Translations under genes and position numbers: made by a program
Part shown: positions 50,001-62,563 of the stretch, piece by piece
Layout: every line of letters starts with the position of its first letter
Position numbering within the stretch: position 1 is the stretch's first letter
Source: Amphimedon queenslandica
Taxonomy: Eukaryota; Porifera; Demospongiae; Haplosclerida; Niphatidae
Direction of reading: 5' to 3'
Assembly (NCBI RefSeq): GCF_000090795.2
Contig: NW_003546256.1
Location: 538,594 to 602,593 of the forward strand
Length of the DNA stretch: 64,000 nucleotides
Notes under the pieces: model-generated
Databases searched by the model: none
Told to the model about the DNA's origin: nothing
The model's input: the letters and a program-made list of their open reading frames with translations, nothing else

Positions 50001-53000
50001 ATGTTCATGGAATATAATATTATTAATATTTTTATACAAAAAATTGTTGTAGTGTTTTCTTTTGTGTGTGTATTAATTGCACACTCTTTTGGATGACACT
50101 TCAGTTTAATTGAATAATTCTCATTGTTATGTACTACATGTACATGCATGTACATGTACATGTATAAGTATGTTTAGATGAGTCTGTTATTTTACTGCAT
50201 GTTTAGATCTGTCTTGCCTTCACTGCAAGAAGCTTGGACTACACTTGTCCCTCAGCACTTTAAGCTCCAGTATCCAAACAATGAGNNNNNNNNNNNNNNN
50301 NNNNNNNNNNNNNNNNNNNNNNNNNNNNNNNNNNNNNNNNNNNNNNNNNNNNNNNNNNNNNNNNNNNNNNNNNNNNNNNNNNNNNNNNNNNNNNNNNNNN
50401 NNNNNNNNNNNNNNNNNNNNNNNNNNNNNNNNNNNNNNNNNNNNNNNNNNNNNNNNNNNNNNNNNNNNNNNNNNNNNNNNNNNNNNNNNNNNNNNNNNNN
50501 NNNNNNNNNNNNNNNNNNNNNNNNNNNNNNNNNNNNNNNNNNNNNNNNNNNNNNNNNNNNNNNNNNNNNNNNNNNNNNNNNNNNNNNNNNNNNNNNNNNN
50601 NNNNNNNNNNNNNNNNNNNNNNNNNNNNNNNNNNNNNNNNNNNNNNNNNNNNNNNNNNNNNNNNNNNNNNNNNNNNNNCTACAGACAGAGACATCCCCTC
50701 TCTTATCTCCTGGTCTAAACAAACAGTCAAACAAGAAATATAGAATGACAAAATCAAAAGTACTTTATTTTAAATTACTTGTGTGGCAATTAATTATCAT
50801 TGTATTCCTCTCTTTTCCCTTCTTCTCCCTCACTCTCTCTCAGTTTTCACAGGATCCTATTATATTGCGGAGTATCAGTGACGGCTGGCCTCCTCACCAG
50901 TCACCTCACACCTCCTCCATCCCCTCCTCCTCCTCTCCTCTCTTCACCAATCACAGACTAGACGTCAGCCTCAATGGATATACTCCTCAACCAGACTCCG
51001 CCCTAGTCCCGCCCACCCCCGAACAACAGTATCACTTTCAACAGGCCCAGAACTATTATACAGGCAGTCATGCCGCCCACGTACCTAACGAACTTTACCC
51101 TGGTACTCCTTACAGGACTAGTTCTACGACCGGTTACCATAGTACCCGTCCCTCTTTGACTTCCCCCTTGAGGGACTCTCCTCAGGCTATCGTGTACCAG
51201 CCCAACCCACTGCCTTTGTCCCCTCGTACGATGCTCCACCCATGTTCCCCTACTCCCATGTCACTGGACGAGGGTAACAGTCCAATGGGTCTCTCCCAAG
51301 AGCTTTCCTCCCTCCTCTCCCTCCCCCTTAATGTCAGTGAGTCTTCCTCTGACTATCTTGATACTTATATCGACGAGACTTCAAACCACACCCACTTATT
51401 AGACCTACCGCTATCTCAATCAAATTTCACTGATTCGTCCCCGGCCAGTCTGAGTTTGGGCGGAGACTTGACTCCCATATTAGGTAAACGACCCATGGAG
51501 CAACTCGACCTTCATGTAAAGATACCACGTGTAACGCCCTCCCTTAACGCCCCGCCCAGCAAAGAAGAAGACAACACGAGACCATCATCACTTCCGCTGC
51601 ATCAGACTGAATCCCATTCCATCCAGACTCATTCCCGTTCCAGTAAGAAAAAGACTGGTTCCCATTCCGCCAACACTAGATCCGGAAATACTTCGGACAC
51701 GTCAAGTGGTATATCCTCATCGAGTACCAAATATTCCAATAACTCGAATCACTCCTCCCCCTCTTCATCACCTTGTCTAGTGTCCTCTCCTTTCTCCTAT
51801 CCTTCTCCTCTCCCCCTCCCTCCTCCTCCTCCTAGCGAGACTGATGTCCCTTATATTGACCCGGTACTGGAGCCTCATTCTGGTTTAGGATCAAGAGACG
51901 AGTACATGAAGGATGATCCTCTTCTTCCTCCTTCTCCTCCTCAGTCACCCTCAGTTGATCTCCATCCTCAGATACCAATATACACTGTAAGCTCCCATCC
52001 ACTTATGTTAATGTAATAATTCTTTTTGTGTGTGTGTGTTACCTACATTGGTTAATTGAATCTCAACCATGTACATGTGCATGTACATGTATATGTACAT
52101 GTACATGTACATATACATGTACATGTACATGTATATGGTCAATGGGCATGTATTAAGGTACGTATGTGTGTTTAGAGCATCTGGTGTTCTTGCATGTACA
52201 TATACTCTAGTACTAACGTCGTCTGTGGTTGTATTGTAGTGATGGTGTTCATTTCCTTTTAGGTGAACTCTTACGATGAGTTGGACCTACACACTTTCTG
52301 TACTTCACCCGAAGTGCCTATATGCATTATTAGGGGCTTACCCGAAGCAACTGACTTTGGTTTGTTTATTGAATTATCTTTTTTGTTTGTCTTGTCATGT
52401 CTGTCTGTCTGATCACACACCACATCTACATGTATATGTATTCTTTACTATCTCTCTCTCTCTCTCCCCTCTCTGTCTGTCTGTCTCTCTCTCTTTCTCT
52501 CTCTCTCTCTCTTTCTCCCCCCCCCCTCTCTCTCTATCTCAGATCTATCATTATATTCAACTGATACTTTAATGAGATATCATGGTGAACATGATGTTGA
52601 AGTTCGTGAACAGGTACGGTACATATGTAAACCTGATGTTAATGCATTAACTTTAATAGTATATGCTATAAAAGCATTCACTAATGCCTTCTCTTTATAT
52701 GCAGATATTACAAGCTGTTGACAAGAATTACGATCCATCAGGAAAGAAACAAGTCTGGAAATGTGAAAGTAGCAGGTTTGTACATCTCTTTAGCTCTTAC
52801 TTTGTCACCTGTAATGACTCTCTCTCTCTCTCTCTCTCTCTCTGTCTTTGTTTCTCTTCAGGTCTTCTACTACAGTGAAGGAGTATGGTGAGTATCAGAA
52901 AGATATTTTGGAGAATCATCCAAGTCCTAAGTATGACTTCCTTCCTCGTAAAATGCTCAAGTTTGGAACCAACTGTGACTTATCCGACTGTGAAAAGTGA

Positions 53001-53812
53001 GTTTTCTGCTTGACCATCATCTTTATATTTTGTAATTCACATCAAATGAAGCAAGTTTAAGGAGCTTCTCCTTATGGGCCAAAGAATTTTACGAAAAATG
53101 AAAAGGAGACAAATCTCCATTTTAATAATTTTTTGTGATACATATACATGTTCTTATGTGGTGTAGAAAGTTTGAGCTGATTCCGGTCAAGTTTGGATTT
53201 TTTACGAATTTTTAAAGTTGCTTCAAAATCGAGCTAAAGTCCCTGTACTATATAGTACAGGGATTTTGGCCAAATTTCACCAAAAATGAAAAGGAGAGAA
53301 ATCTCTGTTTTTATAATTTTTTCTGATGCATATACATGCTCTTATGAAGTGTAGAAAGTTTGAGCTGATTCCAATCACATTTGGATTTTTTACATATTTT
53401 TAAAGTTGTTCCAAAATCAGTCCCAACACCCTGTACTATAGTACAGAGTATATTTTGTCAGAAATACATGTTAACTAGTAGAGAACTCTTCATTTTTCTG
53501 ATACATTGAATCAATTATCATTTCATCTCTCCAGATGGGGTCAGCAGTTAGACGAAATAAAGAAGCTGCCAAAGTTTATGCAGGTGCATTGTACATTCAT
53601 AAATGAAATCAGACACCTCCTCTACATTATTGAGATATTTATTATCATTATCATTAATATTATTATCATGTTGTTATTATTATAGGTTAACTGTCCACAG
53701 GCTAATCTTCTCAATCATGTTGGTCACACTGTCCTTGGAATGAACACTGTCCAATTGTACATGAAAGTGCCAGGCTGCAGGACACCAGGTATAACCACTA
53801 TAGCCATTCTAC

Positions 53813-53869
<57 letters not shown>

Positions 53870-55327
53870 TCTTGTTATTATGTTTGTTGTTTTTTCAGGG
53901 CATCAAGAGAATAATAATTTCTGTTCTATTAATATCAACATTGGGCCAGGGAACTGTGAGTGGTTTGCCGTCTCAAACAAATACTGGGGCGTGGTACATG
54001 AGCTGTGTGAAAAGTAAGAGGAAGAGAAGAGAGAGGAGAGTGAGATCATTAAAAGCATGTACTTATAAACAAGTATATTTTTAGTTATGCTCGTACAGTA
54101 TAAATCTAGTGACACTTGTCGTGTATTTTAGAAATGATAATGATGATTTTTTGTAGGCACAAGTTGAGTTTCCTTGTTGGTTCATGGTGGCCAATACTGG
54201 AGGAGTTAGAGAAGTACCAGGTCCCAGTCTACCAGTTCACTCAGTATAAAGGAGAAGTGGTGTGGATCAATCCTGGGACTGTACACTGGGTACAAGCTAA
54301 TGTGAGCCAATTATAATCTATTTGTCATTTTAATATAATAATCTTACTCTTTCTCTCTCTCTCTGCTTCATTCTCTAGTCTTGTTGTAACAACATAGCAT
54401 GGAATGTTGGTCCTATCTCAGCTCACCAGTTGAGAATGTCTTGGGAGAGATATCAGTGGAATAAGATACAAAGTGAGTCAATACAGTGGCCCTCCTACTA
54501 CACATGCACTTGGTACCGTGAACATTTACATGTACTTGATGCTTTTATTATTGTTTTTCCTTTCCAGAGGTCCGGTCCATTGTCCCCATGATGTCTCTTA
54601 CTTGGAATTTAGCAAGAAGACTAAAGGTGACTGATCCAAACATGGTCCAACAGATTAGGTAAGTAAACTGGAAAATAATAATAATGATTTTATTTCAAAT
54701 ATCTTTTTCCTCAGTACGTTACTTCAGAGTTCATACAAGCAATGTGAACAGCTCATCAGTTTAATGAAATCACTCGATATCCCAATCCTGTGGCATGGAC
54801 ACTTGGCAGGGGAACCCACCCCAACCTGTACCACTTGCCTGGTAAGTACAATATATTTATAATTTCTATACTTTTAATATTAATATTTTCTATACTTTTA
54901 ATATTAATATATATATGTACATGTACATGTATGTGCACTTTTTATGTGAAAAATACTTGTATTTTTATACACAATGTTTAATGATAGTTAATTTTGTCAT
55001 TAGGAGGAAGTATTTAATATCTTGTTTGTGTCTACCAACAAGAAAGGCGATCATCTTGTCTATTGTCACAAGTGCATACAACAACTTCAATCAAAGAACA
55101 AGAAGCATACTTTTAGTGTGTTACAACAAGTAAGAATGTTTTAATGTTCATGCATGATATTCCACTATTAAGATGTAACGTTATATTTATAATATTTATA
55201 AATGTTAAGATTTAATATTATATTTATATGTATTTTTATGCTGACCTTTCTCCTTTTTTTCCTATAGTACACACTCACGGACCTTAAGGAGGTTTTAAAT
55301 GAATTTATGCAGCTAGTACCGTCTTAG
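46255..55327 (+). CDS. Histone H3K27 demethylase KDM6 (UTX/JMJD3 family)
   Basis: Nuclear Fe(II)/2-oxoglutarate dioxygenase that removes H3K27me2/3. About 26 exons. Exons 2-9 (46460-49256) encode the UTX-type TPR domain ([80 protein letters not shown]). A Ser/Pro-rich middle follows, cut by a gap. The JmjC region starts near 53535; [20 protein letters not shown] supplies the iron His and Glu, and GTVHWVQA the second His. The zinc module has CTTC in exon 24 and CHKC in exon 25. JmjC and zinc modules look catalytically complete, unlike UTY. Presence of TPRs argues for a UTX-like rather than JMJD3-like form. The intron after 49546 seems to use a GC donor. It converges on ZNHIT1. Confidence 0.95.
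47795..48034. repeat. Perfect 120-bp tandem duplication
   Basis: Bases 47821-47880 and 47941-48000 are identical, and the identity runs for a full 120-bp period on both sides. The duplication lies in KDM6 intron 6, ending just before the polypyrimidine tract of exon 7. Confidence 0.97.
50286..50678. other. Assembly gap (393 N) inside KDM6
   Basis: A run of N interrupts the exon that begins at 50207 (family-matching [11 protein letters not shown]). After the gap, [12 protein letters not shown] continues in a plausible frame. One or more exons of the linker are hidden. Confidence 1.
52070..52137. repeat. ACATGT / GTACATGTAC tract
   Basis: About 65 bp made almost entirely of TGTACA/ACATGT alternation, the longest such tract in the window. 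In a KDM6 intron. Confidence 0.9.
53060..53470. repeat. 186-bp satellite, two units, inverted
   Basis: Palindromes at about 53241 (22-bp form with an extra TA) and about 53429 (right arm imperfect), 188 bp apart. In a KDM6 intron just before the JmjC exons. Confidence 0.92.
53812..53871. repeat. (ATT)n microsatellite
   Basis: Sixty bases of ATT repeats in the intron preceding the exon with the iron-binding His/Glu of KDM6. Confidence 0.92.
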
Positions 55328-55852
55328 GTATTATTATAAATAAAAACAGGAATGGCAGTAGTAGAGATTTATTATTATTTATTTTATTATTATTAATTTG
55401 ATGCTGTAGTATTATTTTATCATTGCTCACACAAAGAGGCCACCGTATTATTATTATATGAACAATATAATAAACAGAATTATTATTATTATTATGTTTT
55501 TTCCTCCTGAACCTGTTATATAGTCTTAATGGACTACCCACTCCTCTCTCACCCTATCCTTTTCTGTCTATTTTTCCTTCTTTTGTTTAATATTATAACT
55601 GTAGATCTAATTCAGATATTAATCATCTGCTGCCTAAGATCCATTCCTCCTACAGTACCATTAATTTGGTATATAAAAAAAGATCTGCACTTTCTGCAAG
55701 TTCTTGGTAGGAGGACGTGGTGATTGACAGTAATTTGTGCTATTTTTTGCACCTGCTGGGAGCTTCATCATATTTTACTTTATATAAATGACATGTAGAA
55801 AGATAATATAGACTATGTTAACTGTGTTAAGTTTGTATGTGAATGAGTGTGG
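55328..55852. other. Convergent 3' flanks of KDM6 and ZNHIT1
   Basis: AT-rich, with several ATT runs and AATAAA-type signals. No gene seen. Confidence 0.55.
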
Positions 55853-56759
55853 CTATACAGTCCATTTGAGACACCTAAAGACATAATGAGAGATGAGAAG
55901 AGAGAGTGACATTATGGTGATACCTTGTGTCCTGATGAGTTCCAAGGCACCTTGTGCAGCAGTATCTAGTACCACAGGACACACACTTGTAGCTTGAAGG
56001 AAACGTAGAAGCAATAAGTTAAGGAAGAATGACATTTACTATACTATAGTACATCAACTTAAAGCCAAACAAACTATTTCATTATTTAATGGTTGCTAGG
56101 TTTAAAACATGACAGAGGATATCCACAGACAGCACAGAAGTGTCTTGGGGGGAATTTTGAAGGAGGAGCAGCAGCTGTGAGATAAGAAGGACCTTTAACA
56201 TTGTTATTATTATTCGTCTAAAAATGCAAGAAATAAAACACAAACATGTTTTATATTATACCGCTAGTTCTTCCAGTAGTGACTGGAAAGTTTTACGAAA
56301 TCTCTAAAATGATAAGAAGAAAGTTAAATGTTACATCGTTGCAGCTACACACTTGTTTGAAGTGATCTGCATTTGATCTTGTTTTTCTCCTTTTCTCTAA
56401 AAATTAAAAATTAACCGTTAACACAGCAAGAGTCGAGAACACCCCCACCCAATTGCAAATATTGAGTCTTCTTGATAATAACAATAATAAATAATTTTAT
56501 TTATTAATGAAAGACTGTCACGTGACTTACTCTCGGTCCCATCAGAAAAAGAAGGTAGCTTCACTTTATTGAGTAAGTGAGCAAATGAAGCATGGGGGTC
56601 ATCATGATGGTTATCCTTCTCCAGTGCCTCCAGCTGTCTCTTATGTCTCCTCATGCGCGTACCTTCATCTAATATCCGCCTGTCACTACTGGATCTTGTT
56701 TTGCTTCCTAAATAACAATAATAATAATAATAATATCAAAAAATAATTATACCACTCAT
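55853..56759 (-). CDS. ZNHIT1: Zinc finger HIT domain-containing protein 1
   Basis: Subunit of the SRCAP/p400 chromatin remodellers that deposit H2A.Z. Seven exons (56759-56753, 56707-56531, 56396-56353, 56303-56262, 56217-56114, 55992-55924, 55874-55853) give 154 aa, the same length as the human protein. Seen: RRILDEGTRMRRHKRQLEAL, HDDPHASFAHLL, KTRSNADHFK, RFRKTFQSLLEE, GPSYLTAAAPPS, and the HIT finger FCAVCGYPL-YKCVSCGTRYCCTRC followed by GTHQDTRCLKWTV at the very end. All zinc ligands are present. Exon 1 is only 7 coding bases (ATGAGTG). It is supported because it alone supplies a start in phase with exon 2. Divergent from RTF2. Confidence 0.96.
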
Positions 56760-56887
56760 TTTCTTCAAATTTCTTGTAAGCCCCGCCTATCACCACACCC
56801 AAAGGTGGAGTTTGCATTCAACTTGTTTATCTTTCCATCTTGTTCTTGTTCTTCTTGCTTTTAGGAAGTGAAGTTGGTTTCTTCATT
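56760..56887. promoter_or_regulatory. 128-bp bidirectional promoter region, ZNHIT1 / RTF2
   Basis: The only DNA between two opposite ATGs. It has a GC-richer core (AGCCCCGCCTATCACCACACCC) and no TATA box, as expected of housekeeping bidirectional promoters. Both 5' UTRs must also fit in here. Confidence 0.65.
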
Positions 56888-59513
56888 ATGGGTTGCGATG
56901 GTGGAACGATCCCTCGTAGAGATGAGATGGTTAAACTGAAGAAAAAGGCCGAAAAGGTGTGGATCTAAGTCATCTAACTCTTACAGGAAATCTCTTGTTT
57001 ATTTTCCTCTCTTTAGGCCGAGAAAGATATTGCTTTAGCAGCTAAATGGCGTCACTGTGCTATTAGTGCTGAGAAACTAAGCCAACCTATTGTAGCTTGT
57101 GAGTTAGGAAGGTAAGACGTGTTAAGATATTAGTGATTTCTTTACGGATATTGATTAAATTGTATTTCTATAATTATTATTTTTACTTATTATTACTTAG
57201 GCTCTATAACAAGGAGGCCATTTTGCTGGCACTACTAGATAAACCAAACCTACCAGAGAATGCATCACACATTCGCTCATTGAAGGTAAAGGAAATAGTT
57301 TAGCTTTATTCACTCTATTTTAAAAGTGCTCGTAAGATAACTTAAAAATATAAGGACATCACATTGTATAAAAATTGGGGGGGGGGGGGCTTTGGGAGCC
57401 TATAATTTTATTTTAGGAAAAACCATGCGCAGTTATTTATTTTTTTTATTAATTTAAATTTTCCAAAAAAAAAAATTTTCCCGGCAAACTTTTTGGGAAA
57501 AATAATTGTTCCTGGCAAATTTCCCAGGAAAAAAATGAAGTTAATAATTCCCCTCCAAAAAATTTTTCCAGCAAACTTTCCAGGAAAAATAAATTTTTCT
57601 GTCAAAATTTTCCGGGAAAAATTAAATTAATATTTTTGAAGAAAAAAAAATTTCCTGGCAAAATTTCCTGAGAAAAAATTAATTAATAAATTTCCCAAGA
57701 ATTAATTTTTCCCGGGAAAATAAATTTTTCTGGGAAAAAGTTAATAATTTTTCCCGGGTAAAAAAATTTCCCGCAAAATTTTTCAGGAAAAAAATTAAAT
57801 TAATATATTTTCTTGAAAAAAATCAAAGTAATATTTTTCTCGAAAAAATTAATTTTTCTTGGCAAATTTCCCTGGAAAATTAATTTTTTCTGGCAAAATT
57901 TCCTGGAAAAAATTAATTAATAATTTAAATTAATAATACTTTTACCCGATTTTTGAGCAACTTTAAATATTCGTAAAAAAATCCAGTTCTGATCGGAATC
58001 AGTTCAAACTTTTTACACAACATAAGAACATCTATATGCATTAGAAAAAATTATAAAAATGGAGGATTCTCTCATTTTTATTTTTGATGAAATTTCGCCA
58101 AAATCCCTGTACTATAGTACAGGGACTTCAGCTCGATTTTGGAGCAACTTTAAATATTCGTAAAAAATCCAAATTTGATTGGAATGAGCTCAAACTTTCT
58201 ACGCAACATAAGAACATGTATATGTATCAGGAAAAATTATAAAAATGGAGAAATCTCACCTAGCCATTTTTGGTGAAATTTGGCCAAAATCCCTGTACTA
58301 TAGTACAGGGACTTCGGCTCAATTTTGTAGCAACTTTAAATATTCGTAAAAAAATCCAATTTTGATTGGAATTAGTTCAAACTTTTTACACAACATAAGA
58401 ACATCTTTATGCATCAGAAAAATTATAAAAATAGAGGATTCTCTCATTTTCATTTTTTGATGAAATTTGGCAAAAATCCCTGTACTATAGTACAGATACT
58501 TTGGCCTGATTTTGGAGCAAAATAAAGAAATTTCAAAAAAATAAAGAAAAAGATAAGAAAAAAGAGGATCACTACATCCTGTGTATTCTCTCTCTTTCTC
58601 CTTTATAGGATGTATATGAGTTGCAATTGACTCCTAATCCCGGTTTCAAGGACAGTGAGAAGTACACTGACGTCCAGTCATCGCAATACATATGTCCAGT
58701 CACTGGACTTGAAATGAGCGGTCATCATGGCTTCTGCTTTATAAGGACATGTGGCTGTACTATATCTGAGAAAGCAATGAAAGAAGTTCCATCTGAAACT
58801 TGTCATAAAGTTAGTCCAGCTCCATTGTATATTCTTTAACTATTTAAAATATTTTTAAAATTATTTTTATTGTGTTTATAGTGTGCTAAGGCTTTCGTGA
58901 AGGAGGATGTTATCATTTTAAATGGAACTGATGCCGAAGTGCAGAAGATGGCAGAGAATATGGAGGAGAGGAGAAAGAAAGCCAAACTGAGCAAAGTATG
59001 TTTATCACTTATGAAAATAAATTAAAATTAATAATAATGATGATGATGATGATCTAATTTATGTAGAGAAAGAGAAAAGCAGTCTCACAGCAAGTGGAGC
59101 AGGAGTTGACTAGTGATGGTAGTTCTGCTAGCAGTGCCCAGACTAGTAGTGGTAAGATATGAGGGAAGGGAATAAGTTTATTAGATGAATTTTTTTAATT
59201 CGCAGGTTCCTCTGACAATTCACCTTCAGACCCAGCATCTGTGCCAAAATTACTCGACCCCGATTCAGCTCAGAAATTACCGGACCCAGTATCGGTTGCT
59301 GGATCAAAGGCTACTGTAAAGAAGCCTAAACTAACAGCTGGGAAGCAGTCGATGAAAGTGTGTCCTCCACCAGCAACTAGTGATAAGACAAAGACTAAGA
59401 AGAAACCGGCTGTAGAGACTAGAGATGCTTATCGTTCTCTTTTCACTTCTTCTCATCCTACCAGACCCAAGGAACTAACTTCTAATTGGGTCACCTACTT
59501 TCCATATCATTAA
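56888..59513 (+). CDS. RTF2: Replication termination factor 2 homologue
   Basis: Nuclear protein with a RING-like zinc module. In fission yeast it stabilises stalled forks at a replication barrier; in human cells its removal by DDI1/2 and the proteasome permits fork restart. Seven exons (56888-56956, 57017-57111, 57201-57285, 58609-58809, 58882-58995, 59067-59151, 59206-59513) give 318 aa (human 306). Seen: MGCDGGTIPRRDEMVK, the invariant family start; QPIVACELGRLYNKEA; ICPVTGLEMSGHHGFCFIR; CGCTISEKAMKEV; CHKCAKAFVKEDVIILNG; a basic Ser/Pro/Lys linker; and the conserved end DAYRSLFTSS...NWVTYFPYH. Intron 3 (1.3 kb) is filled with repeats; the others are short. Confidence 0.96.
57410..57945. 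repeat. Quasi-palindromic AAATTTTTCCCGGGAAAAA block
   Basis: About 530 bp of overlapping, imperfectly repeated half-palindromes such as TTTCCTGGCAAATTT, TTTCCCAGGAAAA and TTTTTCCCGGGAAAAT, interspersed with AATTAATTAA. Almost any segment can pair with a neighbour. It is in RTF2 intron 3, directly before satellite units. Confidence 0.85.
57946..58525. repeat. 186-bp satellite, three units
   Basis: Palindromes at 58105, 58291 and about 58478 (last arm decayed), spaced 186-187 bp, same orientation as the 10170-11135 array. In RTF2 intron 3. Confidence 0.95.
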
Positions 59514-59739
59514 GCATACTTTAACTAATTATTATCCTGTATTTGTAATTATTATTATTATTAATGATAAGTGTAATTTTACTGACAGTTTATTCTAATT
59601 GTTTTGATTGCAAACCTTTACATTTCATCGTTAAATCTGTACAATAAAATTGAGATTTAATTATTAATGGTAAAGAAAAACTTATACCAAGTGAACACAA
59701 TGTATTGTGTAAGTCAAAATATACACATTTAGTACTTTT

Positions 59740-62124
59740 TCACATTCCATCATCATCTTCTCTGATTTGATCTTGAAAGACATCAAAATCATGTATCAAG
59801 TCATCGATGGTCAGGCGTGACAGCACTCGCTCTTCAATGTCCTCTTCTTTCTCTTCTGTCCCTTCTCTTCCCTCCTCACTAGTCAAAGTACACATTGATG
59901 CTAGTTCATGTATCAACTCATCCTCCTCCTTTTTCTCTTCCTCTCTCTCATCCTCCTCTTGCTTCTCTTCCCATTGTAGCGTTTCGTTAGAATCAGAATC
60001 AGAATCATCAATATACTGATCCTCCTGTTGCTGTGGGAATGATGTGGTGACACTGCTTAGGGGTGGAAGATCAAAACCATTAAGAACTACCCTGCTTTGA
60101 GCTGTCTCATCATTGCTTGCTGCTGTAGTGCTTTTCCCTGGCAGCCAAACAGAATCTCCCTCTCCAGCATTGACTGGTACATACATATCCTTATCATCAA
60201 CTAGTTCATATTGATTGATAGGAGGAGAAGAAGAAGTATTATCAACAGAAACCATGAATAAAGATGAAAGATCATATGTCTTTCTTTGAGAAATTGAGTG
60301 AGAGGATGAGTTCTTCCAGATTTGTTCCACTGAAGCATTTAAAGCAGCCTCAGAGAGTGATTGCCTTACTCCAGTTACAACTGGTGATCCTTCAGAACTC
60401 GGAGTGTTTCTACTGCTTTTTGATGATTTCTTGATCTTGCTACTGCTACTGTTTGTTTGTTTGACTTTTAATGAGCCATTCTTTCCTTTATTTGCTTTGG
60501 AAGGAGGCACCAATGCTGGTTGCTTTTTTGATGATAACAGCCCAGTAGATGATCCAGAGCATTCTAACATTAGTTCTTTTGCTATTGGTGTTGTATGCAA
60601 ATGATTCTTTGCATCTCCATCCTTTAATCCTGACTGAGCCTTCTCTGCTGCAGATTGTGTAGTTGCTGGTACTGGTTCTGTTACTAGTGGTGTGGGGCTA
60701 AGCTCTTGAACAGACACAGAGCTAGCAGCCTTGGGTACACTGACTGTATCAGTAGTCTCAAAATTAAACATTCCATGATCAGAGTCACTGCTGTAGAACA
60801 AATTATAAGGAGATATCATTACTGAAGACTGATTCTGCTCATCCATATCATCATCATCCTCCATAACTAATGGCTGATGAGGAGTAATCTTTGGAGATGC
60901 TAGTGGACCAATTGAACTAAAGAATGAAGGATTGGCTTTGACTCTTTTTAGTAGAAGTGTCTCAAAGTAAGAGGAAGCATTGCTGCTATGATTATTGGTG
61001 CTCATGGACTCTAAAGAACTTAATAATTTCCTCTCAGCATCATCACTTGGAGCAGCTTGAACACCACATGAGACAGATTCCACAGCTACATTACATAAAT
61101 TGCATTAAATGATAATTTACTCAGTGTACTATGTCTTACCAATTGATGATGTTTCTTGCTCTTTACCAGAGTTTCTCCATGATCTTAATGCCTCTTGGAA
61201 CATTGTTGCACTGGCTAGTTCATCATAGTTACCCTCTAGTAAAGAATGATCCTTCTCTTCTTCACCAGTTCCAACAGACAATTGAGAAACATCATTGTCT
61301 GTTTGATGTACTTTACCAGTAAACTGCTTCACCTCAAAAAGAGCATTTAATGACTATTATTATCTATTTATAATGTTTACTTACTGCTGTTTTTGCCAGT
61401 GGCCTCACGTGATGCTTAGAAAGAGATCCTTTGTGATGAATCTTGACAAAACACATGTTACAGTAATTCTCTACACACTCAATGCACATCTAATAATGAT
61501 AAATAGAATGTAATAATAATAATAATAAGAAATGAATGTAATATGTACCATGGATGCATGATACTGGTCACACTGCCCACACTGAATCTTCTCTGAAAGA
61601 AAAGTATCGACGATAATGAGAACAATGTACTGACAATGTATGTGAGGTGAGTACTAATGAGAATATAGGTACTGAGAAAGGATTGAACTGCTCAATTTTT
61701 TGATTGCAGGGAAACTTGGGCACGTAATGTGTATACCTAATCCCATCATTACTTACCTTTTAATACAGGATCAGGCTCTCTACCAGTTAATAGGCTCACC
61801 CTAACATTCTAAAAATTAGTTAAATAATTGTAATTTGTAATTATTATGGTGGTATGACTAACCTTCTTATTCTTCCCTAGTTTTTCCACTCCAGTTGTGT
61901 TACTGTTGTTCTTCTTGACTGATAGTGGTCCTCTCTTCCCTGACTCCCAGTATGATCTATTGTTTGTACTAGCCCTAGGGAGTATACCATTAATCTGAGA
62001 CTGTACAGTCATCCACTAACTCTCTTTGTGCCTTCTCCACTGACATCATTTCCTTCAGCATCCTCAGTCTCTCTTCCATGCGTTGGTTCTCGAGTTGAAG
62101 ACGGTTCCTACCATCTGGCTCCAT
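59740..62124 (-). CDS. ZBBX: B-box zinc finger protein, ZBBX homologue
   Basis: Eight exons (62124-62021, 61974-61863, 61808-61757, 61592-61549, 61489-61385, 61332-61140, 61085-59740 and possibly a further 5' exon) give at least 651 aa. Order as in vertebrate ZBBX: N-terminal coiled coil (LQLENQRMEERLRMLKEMM); SYWESGKRGPLS; the B-box IQCGQCDQYHASMMCIECVE-NYCNMCFVKIHHKGSLSKHH with its Cys/His ligands; then NYDELASATMFQEALRSWRN, a block specific to this family. The large last exon is Ser-rich and ends in an acidic stretch. An acceptor-like CAG lies 2 bp before the ATG, so the true start may be upstream. The intron between the first two exons listed is only 46 bp. Vertebrate ZBBX is associated with ciliated cells; a ciliary role here is inference. 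Confidence 0.88.
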
Positions 62125-62563
62125 AACTGTTTTAAAATAAATGTGTGTGTTACTATGGTTACAATAGTTCTAGCCACGCCTTAGGGTTAACATTAGATCT
62201 AACATTGCTGCAGAATAATTGCTGGATAATGGGTAATAGTATTTTCCTAGTTTTTTGAGCAGAGCAGGCAACCCTGGCATTACATCAGTGATGATCTCGG
62301 ACTCTCTTTCATTGTTTTTCCTCCTAAATATGTACATGTATAATCTACACTACAGGCTCTTAAGACTACACAGCAAAGCTAAATGGTCTCTCTTCTATTG
62401 TAATGGTAAATTCCTTTAACATCATGTGGTATTGTTGCTGCTATTGTTACATCGTGTAGTCACATACACACAGGGAGTGGGCCACTAAATCTATTTACAA
62501 AACTATCTGCTGAGCTACCACAACAGTTGATAAACACACCCACAGACATTTCTTTGGTCAACA
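62125..62563. other. Divergent intergenic region, ZBBX to fibronectin-III gene
   Basis: No certain exon. A minus-strand stretch at about 62335-62230 has an acceptor-like start and could contain an upstream ZBBX exon, but no family match is visible in it. Confidence 0.4.

Noticed and set aside
50178-52016. One uninterrupted 612-codon exon across the gap
   Set aside because: The frame is kept open only by 393 unknown bases and by intronic sequence around 50730-50843, which contains a clear acceptor (CTCTCTCTCAG). The real exons are shorter.
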